Source of the DNA: Geobacillus proteiniphilus
GTDB lineage: Bacteria; Bacillota; Bacilli; Bacillales; Anoxybacillaceae
NCBI RefSeq assembly: GCF_001908025.1
Contig: NZ_MQMG01000003.1
Span: 54,811-118,810 of the forward strand
Direction: 5' to 3'
Length of the DNA stretch: 64,000 nucleotides
In this document: one piece after another, positions 19,033-27,817 of the stretch
How the letters are laid out: each line of letters begins with the position of its first letter
How positions within the stretch are numbered: position 1 is the stretch's first letter
Translations under genes and position numbers: made by a program
The notes under the pieces: model-generated
The model's database searches: none
Seen by the model: the letters and a program-made list of their open reading frames with translations, nothing else
What the model was told of the DNA's origin: nothing

Positions 19033-20061
19033 CGTTTTGGCATCCATCGCTTTCGAATGGCGGTGGGCGTCGGCTGGGCGGCGATGTCCCTCCTTGCCGC
19101 TGTCGCCCCCATTCTCCTTTTTCTTTTCATAATGAGCGCCTGGCCGCAGCGGACGGGCGTTCCCATGGCTTTTCCATTTCGCATAACTCTCTTTTTCAGG
19201 AGAAAGGCTTCCTTTGGTCGGATGAGAATGTTTCTGCTTGCGCGGCGGCTGTTTTTCGTTTTTTGATGGCTTCGGGTTTGACTCGTTATGGTTCTGTTTC
19301 TTTGACGGCTGTTGTGTCGGTTGTTCTTTGGCCGCTGGCGTTTTGTTTTCTTTTTCTCCGCCTTTGGCCTTATCTTTCCAATCTTCTCCTTTCCGGCCGT
19401 TTCCATCTGCCGAGCGGACAGATGCTGGCGCAGCCGGTTTCACCTTTTTCTCGATTTGCAATAGTTTTCCGGTTGTCATCCCCCGTTTGACAGCTTGGTT
19501 GCGCACTGCCATCGTACTATTGGCCGTGGTAATGACAATCCGGTCATCCGCCACTGACCGCTGGATTTCCGCGAGCGCTGCAGACAGCTTCCGCGCCGAA
19601 GAGGCGTCGCGCTCCCTCTCCACCGTCGTAATAAGCACTTCCCCGCCTTTCTTTAAATACCCCTTTTGTTCGCTTAACGCAATGATTTGTTTCGTTACCG
19701 AAGAAAACGGTTGACGTTTCCATGAAGGAAGCGCCGCCAGCACCTTCTTTCCTTCCTCATTGTAAGCCTTCAGCGTCAACACGCGCAGCTCCGCGTCGAC
19801 GCCCGCTTCCATGCTTGGGTTGATGTCGATCGACATGTATGCGTACACCGCATTGGAAGGCCATTGAATCCAAGTCGCCAGAAGCACCGTGGCCGCCGTT
19901 AGAACGCTTATGAGCGCATATCGAAACGAACGGCGGCGAAACGGAAAAGGACGGCCAACCGCATTCGCTTTGACCTCTTCTCCAATCTCGCATTCTTTTT
20001 CTTTTTTCAATCGGAGAAATTCCCCTTCCGGCGTCAATACAGTGACGAACTCTTCATCCAA
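19018..20061 (-). CDS. rsgI: RsgI-family anti-sigma factor (orphan, atypical start)
   Basis: A 347-residue single-pass membrane protein. The N-terminal RsgI domain (FVTVLTPEGEFLRLKKE) lies in the cytoplasm, the membrane segment is about residues 47-66, and the outside part begins with NAVYAYMSIDINPSMEAGVD, the conserved RsgI ectodomain, followed by a Pro/Lys/Gln/Asn-rich low-complexity tail from about residue 215. In other Bacillaceae RsgI restrains SigI in heat and cell-wall stress. Here no ATG exists, so it must start from TTG at 20061 or a nearby non-ATG codon. Homology seems to extend upstream (CISVLELDEEF), and no sigI is found in front. Confidence 0.75.
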   Translation of the reverse strand: MDEEFVTVLTPEGEFLRLKKEKECEIGEEVKANAVGRPFPFRRRSFRYALISVLTAATVLLATWIQWPSNAVYAYMSIDINPSMEAGVDAELRVLTLKAYNEEGKKVLAALPSWKRQPFSSVTKQIIALSEQKGYLKKGGEVLITTVERERDASSARKLSAALAEIQRSVADDRIVITTANSTMAVRNQAVKRGMTTGKLLQIEKKVKPAAPASVRSADGNGRKGEDWKDKAKGGEKENKTPAAKEQPTQQPSKKQNHNESNPKPSKNEKQPPRKQKHSHPTKGSLSPEKESYAKWKSHGNARPLRPGAHYEKKKENGGDSGKEGHRRPADAHRHSKAMDAKTKKAE

Positions 20062-20296
20062 CTCCAGAACACTTATACAAGCCGGACTGACGCTCGTTCT
20101 TTATACTATTCGCACATCGTAAACCAAATATGGCCGTCGTTCAAAGGGAATTTTTTCAAAATGTGCAAGTGAACACAGGTCCCCAAAAGAACCCAACGCC
20201 GCCGAGCACACGCCTTCCAGCGGCAAAAAATCAGGTGTTTTTCCCATCTTAATGAAAAAGGGGTGAAACGCGGTGTTGCCGAAAAGTTTGACGAAA

Positions 20297-20338
20297 TGGA
20301 AAAAGGGGCTGTTTCCCCATTGGGACAGCCCCCTTTTC
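20297..20338. terminator. Terminator downstream of the amino acid permease
   Basis: A stem AAAAGGGGCTGT...ACAGCCCC(C)TTTT around a CCCCATTGGG loop, immediately after the leftward permease stop. A-run and T-run flank both sides. Confidence 0.75.
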
Positions 20339-20351
20339 ATTGTTTGGCCGC

Positions 20352-21767
20352 TCATCCAGCCTTTTCTTCAGTCCGTGCCATTTCATTCAGCTCACTATGC
20401 TTGCGGCCGTAGATAAAGTAAATAACTAAACCGATCAACAACCACGAGACAAAACCGATCCATGTCGTCGCCGGAAGCTGAAGAACGAGGTAGCCGCAGA
20501 ATAAGACAGCCAAAATCGGAACGACCGGGACAAACGGAACGCGGAATGCCCGCTTTAAGTCCGGTTGCGTTTTACGCAACACCAACACGCCGATCGAGAC
20601 GGTGATAAAGGCAAAGAGCGTACCGATGTTCGTCAGTTCCGCCAATTTGTTGAGCGGGATGATGCCGGCGAATACCGAAACGGCCGCTCCAGTCAGCCAC
20701 GTGTTCACATACGGCACTTGGCGGGTCGGGCTGATGCGAGCAAACACTTTCGGCAGCAAACCGTCGCGGCTGATGGCGTAGAAGAGACGCGTCTGCCCAT
20801 ACATCATCACAAGGAGCACGGTCGTAATGCCGGCGATCGCTCCAAGCGAAATAAAGCCGGCGACCCAGTCTTGGTGGATATAGTTTAACGCAAACGCCAC
20901 CGGGTTTTTCACGTTGAGCTGCTCGTACGGAACGATGCCTGTCAATACGAGCGAAACCGCAATATACAACAATGTGCACACAAGCAACGAGACGATGATG
21001 CCAATCGGCATGTTGCGCTGCGGATTGCGCACTTCCTCCGCCGCAGTCGACACTGCATCAAAGCCGATGTAAGCGAAAAACACCGTCGCGGCGCCGGTCG
21101 CCACGCCAGAGAATCCATACGGCATAAACGGCGTCCAGTTTTCCGGCTTGACATACCAAACGCCAACCGCCAAGAAAAGCAAGATGACAGCCACTTTAAT
21201 AAAGACGACGATCGTATTGAAACGGGCTGATTTTTTTGCGCCCAAGTTCAACAAAAATGTAATGAACAAAATGATGAGAATGGCCGGCAAATCGATGAAC
21301 GTTCCTTTCGCCGGATCATACGCACTCGTCAACGCCTTCGGCAGCTCGATGCCAAAACCAGCAAGCAGCCCTTGAAAATAGCCGGACCAACCGACGGCGA
21401 CCGCCGACGAAGCAACCCCGTATTCCAAAATCAAATCCCAGCCTAAAATCCAAGCGAATAATTCACCGAATGTCGCATAGCTGTATGTGTATGCGCTCCC
21501 AGACACTGGGACCGTCGAGGCGAACTCAGCGTAACAAAGCGCCGCAAACACGCATGCCAATCCGGATAAAATGAACGAAAGAACAAGAGCTGGACCGGCA
21601 TGTTCCGCCGCCGCCACCCCGGTCAGGACGAAAATGCCTGTCCCAATAATGGCGCCGATGCCGAGCATCGTCAAGTCGAAGGCGCCTAGCTCTTTTCGCA
21701 GCGAGGCTCCTTTCACTCCCGATTCTTTCATGAGCAACTGAATCGGTTTTTTACGAAACAAATTCAT
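20352..21767 (-). CDS. APC-family amino acid permease
   Basis: A 471-residue amino acid-polyamine-organocation transporter with about 12 membrane segments. The substrate-binding helix 1 motif is IGAIIGTGIFVLTGVAAAEHAGPA and helix 6 has FFAYIGFDAVSTAAEEVRNPQRNMP, typical of the cationic amino acid transporter (YfnA/CAT-like) subgroup. The ATG is preceded by AAGGGGAGACATCT. It has its own terminator and a 320-bp divergent upstream region. The exact amino acid is not determinable. Confidence 0.88.
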   Translation of the reverse strand: MNLFRKKPIQLLMKESGVKGASLRKELGAFDLTMLGIGAIIGTGIFVLTGVAAAEHAGPALVLSFILSGLACVFAALCYAEFASTVPVSGSAYTYSYATFGELFAWILGWDLILEYGVASSAVAVGWSGYFQGLLAGFGIELPKALTSAYDPAKGTFIDLPAILIILFITFLLNLGAKKSARFNTIVVFIKVAVILLFLAVGVWYVKPENWTPFMPYGFSGVATGAATVFFAYIGFDAVSTAAEEVRNPQRNMPIGIIVSLLVCTLLYIAVSLVLTGIVPYEQLNVKNPVAFALNYIHQDWVAGFISLGAIAGITTVLLVMMYGQTRLFYAISRDGLLPKVFARISPTRQVPYVNTWLTGAAVSVFAGIIPLNKLAELTNIGTLFAFITVSIGVLVLRKTQPDLKRAFRVPFVPVVPILAVLFCGYLVLQLPATTWIGFVSWLLIGLVIYFIYGRKHSELNEMARTEEKAG

Positions 21768-21948
21768 AGATGTCTCCCCTTGTCGTTTTTTGTAGAAAAT
21801 TGTTGAATTTTATTGTCGAATACAGTTGTCATTCTACATGATCCTTGTTTTTTTGTAAAGTGCGAAAATAAGAAAAACAACAAAAAAATTTTTCCCTTTG
21901 ACGCAGCAAAGCTAAAAAAACTATTTTAATAAATATCAAAAAAAACAA

Positions 21949-21977
21949 TTTACAAATTTTTCAGATAAATATATAAT
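21949..21977 (+). promoter_or_regulatory. Sigma-A promoter of the acetate symporter operon
   Basis: TTTACA at 21949-21954 and TATAAT at 21972-21977 with a 17-base spacer in a very AT-rich stretch. It lies in the 322-bp region between the divergent permease and DUF485 genes, about 110 bases before the first start codon. Confidence 0.75.
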
Positions 21978-22053
21978 AAGTGTGTGACAAATTTGTGACA
22001 GAAGGGAGGAAGATTGCCCCTGTTGTATTACAGGTTCTGTCGCTCCGCTTTTA

Positions 22054-22067
22054 TGAAAACGCTTTAA
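22054..22067 (+). promoter_or_regulatory. Probable cre (CcpA) site downstream of the promoter
   Basis: TGAAAACGCTTTAA matches the catabolite-responsive element TGWAANCGNTNWCA at all but one defined position. It lies between the predicted transcription start and the ribosome binding site of the DUF485 gene, where CcpA would block elongation. That fits acetate uptake being repressed by sugar. Confidence 0.55.
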
Positions 22068-22089
22068 ACACGAACGAGGAGGGATCACT

Positions 22090-22431
22090 ATGGCAGTGAA
22101 AAAGGAATCGTTGGCTGGACAGGCGGGCATCAACTATGAAGCAATCGCCCAATCCGCTTCGTTCCGTGGGCTCGTTCAGGCGAAGAAACGATTTATCATT
22201 CCAGCGACCATCTTTTTCTTCGTCTTTTACTTCGCCCTTCCAGTGTTGACGTCCTACTCGAAAGCGTTGAATGCGCCGGCGGTCGGGCCGGTCAGCTGGG
22301 CTTGGCTGTTTGCCTTTGCGCAATTTGTCATGACATGGGCCTTATGCATCCTTTATTCGAAGCGCGCTGCGCAATTGGATGAAATCGTCGAGCAAGTGAA
22401 GCGAGAAGCGCAGGAAGGGGGAAACGCCTAA
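22090..22431 (+). CDS. DUF485 membrane protein, partner of ActP
   Basis: A 113-residue protein with two membrane helices (about residues 37-57 and 68-92) and a hydrophilic N-terminus containing YEAIAQSASFRGLVQAKKRF, the DUF485 signature. These proteins (YjcH type) are almost always encoded directly before ActP acetate symporters and are thought to assist them. The TAA stop shares a base with the next ATG. GAGGAGGG precedes its start. Confidence 0.88.
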   Translation: MAVKKESLAGQAGINYEAIAQSASFRGLVQAKKRFIIPATIFFFVFYFALPVLTSYSKALNAPAVGPVSWAWLFAFAQFVMTWALCILYSKRAAQLDEIVEQVKREAQEGGNA

Positions 22432-23966
22432 TGCACGGGTTGGCCTTTTTCCTCTTCCTCGTCATCGTCGCCTTGACGCTCGTCATTACGTACTACGCCT
22501 CAAAGCGAACGAAAACGACGAGCGAATTTTACACCGCTGACAGCAGCCTCACCGGTTGGCAAAACGGGCTCGCCATCGCCGGCGACTATATGTCCGCGGC
22601 ATCCTTCTTAGGAATTGCCGGCATGATCGCACTGACTGGATTTGACGGCTTCTTTTACAGCATCGGCTTCCTTGTCGCCTATCTTGTCGTCTTATACATC
22701 GTTGCCGAGCCGCTTCGCAACCTCGGCAAGTACACGATGGCCGATATGATCGCCGCCCGTTTTGATGATAAGAAAGTGCGCGGCGTCGCTGCTTTGAATA
22801 CGATCGCCATCTCGATCTTCTATATGATCGCCCAGCTTGTCGGCGCCGGCGGCCTCATCAAGCTTCTGTTGGGCTTAGACTACGTTTATTCCGTCTTGAT
22901 CGTCGGCGTTTTGATGACGGTGTACGTCGTCTTCGGCGGCATGACAGCAACGAGCTGGGTGCAAATCGTCAAAGCCGTCTTATTGATGGTCGGTACGTTT
23001 ATCATTTCCATCATCGTCTTTGCTAAATTCGATTTCAGCATCGCCAAAATGTTCCATGAAGTCAAAACCGCGACACCGCTTGGCGAAGCGTTTTTAAACC
23101 CGGGCAACAAGTTTAAAGATCCTCTTGACACGATTTCATTAAACTTGGCGCTCGTTTTGGGGACGGCCGGGCTGCCGCACATTTTGATCCGCTTCTTTAC
23201 GGTCAAAGACGCCCCGACTGCGCGCAAATCGGTCGTTTATGCGACATGGATCATCGGGATTTTCTACGTAATGACGATCTTTTTAGGGTTTGGCGCCGCC
23301 GCGTTTGTCGGCTATGACAAAATCGTCGCCGCCAACCCGGCCGGCAATATGGCCGCCCCGCTGTTGGCAGAAGCCCTTGGCGGAGATTTCTTGTTCGCTT
23401 TCGTCTCTGCCGTAGCGTTTGCGACCATTTTGGCGGTTGTCGCCGGGCTTGTTCTGTCAGCCGCCTCGGCGTTTGCCCATGACTTTTACAGCCATATTTT
23501 GCGGCGCGGCCAAGCGACGGAAAAAGAACAAATGCTCGCTGCCCGCTGGGCATCGGTCGGCGTTTCCGTATTATCGATTTTGTTAGCGCTGTTCGCGCAA
23601 AAAATGAACGTCGCCTTCCTCGTGTCGCTCGCGTTTGCCGTCGCGGCGAGCGCCAACTTGCCGACGATCGTCTTTACGATTTTCTGGCGCCGCTTTAACA
23701 CCACCGGAGCAATTACAGGTATGCTGGTCGGGCTCATCAGCGCCTTAGTGCTCGTCTTCTTCAGCCCGAACGTCTGGTCGCCGCAGCCGGGTGCCGCCAT
23801 TTTCGTTGGCGAACCGCTCTTTAAGCTTGCCAACCCCGGCATCATCTCGATTCCGCTCGGCTTTATCGGCGCCATCGTCGGCACGCTCGTCTCGTCGAAA
23901 AAAGCAGATGAAAAGAAATATACGGAAATTGTCGTCAAAGCGAATACCGGGATCGGGCGCGTGTAA
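22431..23966 (+). CDS. actP: Cation/acetate symporter
   Basis: A 511-residue sodium:solute symporter family (SSS) protein with about 13 membrane segments. Marks are SEFYTADSSLTGWQNGLAIAGDYMSAASFLG near the N-terminus (sodium/substrate site), GTAGLPHILIRFFTVKDAPTARKSV in the middle and LVLSAASAFAHDFYSHIL later, all typical of ActP. It probably imports acetate or other short monocarboxylates with a cation. It is transcribed with the DUF485 gene from a promoter that carries a likely cre site. Confidence 0.9.
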   Translation: MHGLAFFLFLVIVALTLVITYYASKRTKTTSEFYTADSSLTGWQNGLAIAGDYMSAASFLGIAGMIALTGFDGFFYSIGFLVAYLVVLYIVAEPLRNLGKYTMADMIAARFDDKKVRGVAALNTIAISIFYMIAQLVGAGGLIKLLLGLDYVYSVLIVGVLMTVYVVFGGMTATSWVQIVKAVLLMVGTFIISIIVFAKFDFSIAKMFHEVKTATPLGEAFLNPGNKFKDPLDTISLNLALVLGTAGLPHILIRFFTVKDAPTARKSVVYATWIIGIFYVMTIFLGFGAAAFVGYDKIVAANPAGNMAAPLLAEALGGDFLFAFVSAVAFATILAVVAGLVLSAASAFAHDFYSHILRRGQATEKEQMLAARWASVGVSVLSILLALFAQKMNVAFLVSLAFAVAASANLPTIVFTIFWRRFNTTGAITGMLVGLISALVLVFFSPNVWSPQPGAAIFVGEPLFKLANPGIISIPLGFIGAIVGTLVSSKKADEKKYTEIVVKANTGIGRV

Positions 23967-23978
23967 CACAACGAAGAA

Positions 23979-24018
23979 GGGGCTGATCCAAAACGCGAAT
24001 GCGTTTTGGGTCAGCCCC
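23979..24018. terminator. 40-bp GGGGCTGA terminator, copy 1
   Basis: A near-perfect 18-bp stem GGGGCTGATCCAAAACGC / GCGTTTTGGGTCAGCCCC with a four-base loop, after actP. An almost identical element (36 of 40 bases) lies at 52064-52103 after the multicopper oxidase, so this is a dispersed repeat used as a terminator. Confidence 0.8.
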
Positions 24019-24155
24019 AATTAGCAGTATTTCATCAATTTTTTGCTCAACTCCAAGAAATTTTCGGCATCACTAACGTCAACGTCAATAGTCCTTATTA
24101 TCCTTTTTCTCTTCCTTTTTATGTAAACTCCGCATAAGGTTGGATGTGATCAGCT

Positions 24156-25283
24156 TTATGCCGTCGGCGCACGATGGAACAACTTGGCAAACTGCGTATA
24201 CCGCTCAACTTGGCGGCGGTCGACGTCATAGCCGATGCCCGGGGCGTTCGGCACGCGGATCAAGCCGTTGTGCACCTCGACTTCCGGCGTGATAATATCC
24301 CGCTCCCAATAATGGGACGACGCGGCGGTGTCGCCGGGAAGCGCGAAGTTTTCCAACGTCGTGATCGCAATATTGTGGGCGCGCCCGACCCCTGCTTCCA
24401 GCATCCCCCCGCACCAGACCGGAACGCCTCGCTCAGCGCAAAGATCGTGGATGCGCTTCGCCTCCCAAAGCCCGCCGACGCGCCCGATTTTGATGTTGAT
24501 GATGCGGCAGCTGCCAAGGTCAAGCGCCTTGCGCGCATCGTCATATGAACGAATGCTTTCATCAAGGCAAATCGGCGTCTTAAGAAGCGGCTGCAGCCGG
24601 ACGTGATCGACAAGATCGTCAGCGGCGAGCGGCTGTTCGATCATCATCAGCCCAAATTCATCAAGCGCCTGAAGCCGCTTGGCGTCAGCGAGCGTATACG
24701 CCGAATTGGCATCCGCCATGAGCGGCACGTCAGGAAACGCGCGCCGCACGTCGCGAATGACATCAACATCCCATCCCGGTTTGATCTTCACTTTGATCCG
24801 CCGGTACCCTTGCGCCACATACCGCTCAATCACCTGAAGCAGATCGTCGACCGTCGGCTGGATGCCGATGCTGACGCCGACTTCAATTTCCTTTTTCGTT
24901 CCCCCGAGAGCTTGACAAAGCGGAACGCCAAGCCGCTTGGCATACAAATCCCATACCGCTCCCTCAAGCGCCGCTTTCGCCATGTTGTTTTGGCGGATGG
25001 CGGCAAAGCGCTCTGGCAATTCCGCTGGATGCCTAAGCGGCTTCGAAAACAAGAGCGGCACGAGAAACTCTTCAAGCATATGCCAGTTCGTTTTCACCGT
25101 TTCCTCGCTGTACCATGGGACGGAAAACGCGACCGATTCGCCCCAGCCGGAAACGCCGTCGCAATCCACGACTTCCACTAAAATAAACTCTTTCGTTTGA
25201 AACGTGCCAAAGCTCGTTGTAAACGGCGCCTTCAACTCCATTTGCAAATGGCGCAATATGACGTACTCGATGTTGATCGTCAT
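24156..25283 (-). CDS. N-succinylamino acid racemase / o-succinylbenzoate synthase family
   Basis: A 375-residue enolase-superfamily (MenC/NSAR subgroup) protein. The acid-base lysines are visible in [12 protein letters not shown] (KxK) and [10 protein letters not shown], and the Mg ligands in [19 protein letters not shown] and CLDESIRS. The ORF opens further upstream, but the ATG ([12 protein letters not shown]) overlaps the GNAT gene stop and gives the normal family length. Operon partners are a GNAT acyltransferase and an M20 hydrolase, the arrangement known for N-succinylamino acid racemase in Geobacillus, in which D-amino acids are succinylated, racemised and desuccinylated to L-amino acids. 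Confidence 0.85.
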   Translation of the reverse strand: MTINIEYVILRHLQMELKAPFTTSFGTFQTKEFILVEVVDCDGVSGWGESVAFSVPWYSEETVKTNWHMLEEFLVPLLFSKPLRHPAELPERFAAIRQNNMAKAALEGAVWDLYAKRLGVPLCQALGGTKKEIEVGVSIGIQPTVDDLLQVIERYVAQGYRRIKVKIKPGWDVDVIRDVRRAFPDVPLMADANSAYTLADAKRLQALDEFGLMMIEQPLAADDLVDHVRLQPLLKTPICLDESIRSYDDARKALDLGSCRIINIKIGRVGGLWEAKRIHDLCAERGVPVWCGGMLEAGVGRAHNIAITTLENFALPGDTAASSHYWERDIITPEVEVHNGLIRVPNAPGIGYDVDRRQVERYTQFAKLFHRAPTA

Positions 25284-26119
25284 TCCTCTTCCCCTTTCTG
25301 CGGCAGCCATTCGTTTCTCCTCACCCATATGTAGTGCATCGCCGGCTCCCCGGAACGGCGCCAAGCGCCGGCGGCAATCCAGCCTTCCGTGAGCAGCCGC
25401 TGAAACAGAGAGCGCGTCGCCAGCCGCCACTCAAGCGCCAGCGCGAGATCCCGCTCTTTCAGTTGCGGAAAGTCAAGCGGAACAGCAGCCAACAACAACG
25501 GCGCCGCTGTTTCATCGATGTCTCTGGGCACCGGCCGCAACAGGCCGTCAGCCCTTTGACCTGCCTCGAGCACCGTCAGACCTCTGTCCTTGAGAAGATC
25601 AGCTTTAGCCAAGCTCCGCTCCCCGGTCGGGCGCTCATCAAGCCGCCATTCGACAATGAAACGGTCGGACGGCAGTTGACCGTTCAACGCGTCATTCATT
25701 TCGCCGTAGCAGTTTTCCACATACTCGACGCCAAGGGCCCCAAGCTTGGCCAAGTTCAAATAGCCGTTCCGACTTTGCAGCGGATCGTACGTCCAACGGA
25801 TGCTCCGGTAGCCGCGCCGCCGCGCTTCTTCTGCCTGCTTCATTTTCAATCGGTAGCCAATCCCTTGATCACGAAACGGAGCGGCAATCCCCATCATATG
25901 GGAACAAAGATACACTTCCCCGTTTCGAAACCCAGGAAAGCTGTAGACAAAGCCGACAAGCTTCCCGTCCGCATACGCCCCGATGATAATGCCCCCGTTT
26001 TTCGCCACCGTCAGCGTTTGATGGAGCGGAACCGGCGCCGTTCCCCAAATCTCCTCCTCAAGCTTGGCCATTTCTTTTAACTGTTCGATCGTCTCAAGGA
26101 TTTGCAGCGACAGAGGCAT
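25280..26119 (-). CDS. GNAT acyltransferase, probable D-amino acid N-succinyltransferase
   Basis: A 279-residue GNAT protein. The acetyl-CoA-type pyrophosphate-binding motif is [17 protein letters not shown] at about residues 85-101, preceded by the beta-strand region VGFVYSFPG. The C-terminal half is a second, divergent domain. The chosen ATG ([10 protein letters not shown]) lies inside the 3' end of the M20 gene (26-bp overlap), and its stop overlaps the racemase start. In this operon it should acylate D-amino acids with succinyl-CoA, as inferred from known N-succinylamino acid racemase operons. Confidence 0.8.
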   Translation of the reverse strand: MPLSLQILETIEQLKEMAKLEEEIWGTAPVPLHQTLTVAKNGGIIIGAYADGKLVGFVYSFPGFRNGEVYLCSHMMGIAAPFRDQGIGYRLKMKQAEEARRRGYRSIRWTYDPLQSRNGYLNLAKLGALGVEYVENCYGEMNDALNGQLPSDRFIVEWRLDERPTGERSLAKADLLKDRGLTVLEAGQRADGLLRPVPRDIDETAAPLLLAAVPLDFPQLKERDLALALEWRLATRSLFQRLLTEGWIAAGAWRRSGEPAMHYIWVRRNEWLPQKGEEE

Positions 26120-27263
26120 GCTCGTTCTCCCCCTGCGGCGCAAACGTCGCAAATGTGTTCATCACAACCCGCGCCAAAATTTCCACGCCAGAAAGCAAAT
26201 CATCGCGCCGGAACGTCATGTTCGGGTGATGGAGCCCCGGACGCAAGTCGCAGCCCAATCCGAGCATCGTTGTTTTCAGCTCCGGTTTTTTAAAGGAATA
26301 AAAATGGAAATCCTCTCCTCCCGACGTCACGACCGGCGGAACGCATTTTTCCGTCCCCAAAGTCGTGATAATCGCCTCCTCCATCAGCCGCACAGCATCT
26401 GGATCAGGATCAGCGGCGACGATGCGCGTCCGCTCAACAAGCTCAATATCAGCTCCGTAAATCGCAGCGACCCCGTTGATCACATGGCGCAACCCCTCGA
26501 CGAGCCGCTCCATCGCCTCGTTCGTTTGCGCCCGCAAATCAAGGGCAAACTCCGCGTAGTCCGGGATCGTGTTCGCATCTTTTTCACCGGCGTGAAACTT
26601 CGTCATTTTGATCGACGCTGGCACTTGTGGGTCGATATGAATTTTGCCGAGCTCTTGGACAATGGCGCTGCCGACTTCAATGACGTTGACGCCTAAATGC
26701 GGCCGCGCGGCATGTGCCGCCACGCCGCGAATCCGCCCTTCGATGCATTGCGCCGCCCCATGGATGATCGCCGGCGCCGCATATCCGCCTTTCACTTCTT
26801 GAATCGGCCGCAGATGAATGCCGTATAAAAACGACACGCCGTCAACCGCCCCTTTTTCGATCAGCTTTAACGCCCCTGTTCCTTTCTCCTCGGCCGGCTG
26901 GAACAAAAACCGCAGCGTCCCCGGCGGCTCATAGCCGATGCGGCGAAGCAGTTTCGCCACCCCGAGCACGATCGTCATATGGGCGTCATGCCCGCACGCA
27001 TGGTTCGGCTGCCAAACGCCGTTCACTTCTTGCCAAAGGGCGTCCATATCGCTGCGCACCCCGACCGTAAACGGGCCGGCGCCGATTTCTGCCACCACGC
27101 CCGGACAATCGGCAAACGTCCGCACCCGATACCCTTCGCGCTCCAACTCCCGCCGAAGAAATTCGGTCGTTTGCCACTCTTCCCAACTGATTTCTGGATG
27201 GCGATGAAGGTGATCGAAAATCTCCCATAGCTCCGCTTTCATCTGCTCGATGATTTCTTTCAT
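26094..27263 (-). CDS. M20 amidohydrolase, probable N-succinyl-L-amino acid desuccinylase
   Basis: A 389-residue M20 peptidase-family hydrolase. Metal-binding and catalytic motifs are VRSDMDALWQEVNG, ACGHDAHMTIVLG, FLFQPAEEKGTGA (catalytic Glu) and SGGEDFHFYSFKKP. A dimerisation domain sits at about residues 175-290. First gene of the operon, with GGGGGAGAGCGGA before its ATG and a promoter 50-80 bases upstream. It should release the L-amino acid from the racemised N-succinyl derivative and so drive the pathway one way. Confidence 0.85.
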   Translation of the reverse strand: MKEIIEQMKAELWEIFDHLHRHPEISWEEWQTTEFLRRELEREGYRVRTFADCPGVVAEIGAGPFTVGVRSDMDALWQEVNGVWQPNHACGHDAHMTIVLGVAKLLRRIGYEPPGTLRFLFQPAEEKGTGALKLIEKGAVDGVSFLYGIHLRPIQEVKGGYAAPAIIHGAAQCIEGRIRGVAAHAARPHLGVNVIEVGSAIVQELGKIHIDPQVPASIKMTKFHAGEKDANTIPDYAEFALDLRAQTNEAMERLVEGLRHVINGVAAIYGADIELVERTRIVAADPDPDAVRLMEEAIITTLGTEKCVPPVVTSGGEDFHFYSFKKPELKTTMLGLGCDLRPGLHHPNMTFRRDDLLSGVEILARVVMNTFATFAPQGENEHASVAANP

Positions 27264-27314
27264 TCCGCTCTCCCCCGCTGTTTAAAAATCGATAGAAAAA
27301 ACATAGTTATATTC

Positions 27315-27342
27315 ATTATAATATTCAAACAAACAAATACAA
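27315..27342 (-). promoter_or_regulatory. Promoter of the racemase operon
   Basis: Read leftward, TTGTAT (27342-27337), a 16-base spacer and TATAAT (27320-27315) lie about 52 bases before the M20 gene start. Confidence 0.55.
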
Positions 27343-27379
27343 CGATAGGCAAACGATTGGAAAAAACAGACACGTGCAA

Positions 27380-27805
27380 TTAAGGGCGACGCTTTACCAG
27401 TTGGTTGACGACCTCAGAAAAAATGAGCCCCATCGCAATCGCCCCAGAAATCATGAACGCTTTTGCCGCTAGTGAAATCGCCGCATTGTAATCGTTCATG
27501 ACAACATGGCGCATCGCCTCAAACGCTGTTCCGCCCGGCACGAGCGGAAGAATGCCAGGGACGATAAAAATCGTCGCCGGCGTTCGATAGCGGCGGGCAA
27601 ACCCGCTGCTTAAAAAAGCGACGAAAAACGCCGCAACAAACGTGGCGGCGACACCGTCTATCCCCGACCGGGCAGCGGCCATATACATCGCCCAGCCGCT
27701 CATGCCGACAAATCCGCTGTGCGGCAGCAATCGTTTCGGAATATTGAAAATGACGCCAAACAGCGATGACGCCACAAAGCTAAGCAACAGCTGCACAATC
27801 ATCAT
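27380..27805 (-). CDS. Threonine/serine exporter-type protein, small subunit
   Basis: A 141-residue membrane protein of the ThrE_2 (DUF3815, YjjB-like) family with about four membrane helices. The TM pattern with MYMAAARSGIDGVAATFVAAFF and FIVPGILPLVPGGTAFEAM is characteristic. It pairs with the next upstream gene, which encodes the YjjP-like half. Together they equal one fused ThrE protein. The gap between the two genes is only 12 bases. Confidence 0.82.
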   Translation of the reverse strand: MMIVQLLLSFVASSLFGVIFNIPKRLLPHSGFVGMSGWAMYMAAARSGIDGVAATFVAAFFVAFLSSGFARRYRTPATIFIVPGILPLVPGGTAFEAMRHVVMNDYNAAISLAAKAFMISGAIAMGLIFSEVVNQLVKRRP

Positions 27806-27817
27806 CGATACTCCCTG

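Noticed and set aside
19238..19714. Rightward 158-codon frame inside rsgI
   Set aside because: It is the antisense shadow of the low-complexity rsgI tail and has no RBS.
20101..20355. 84-codon leftward frame in front of rsgI as a sigI remnant
   Set aside because: Its translation shows none of the SigI C-terminal features and it overlaps the permease terminator; more likely non-coding.
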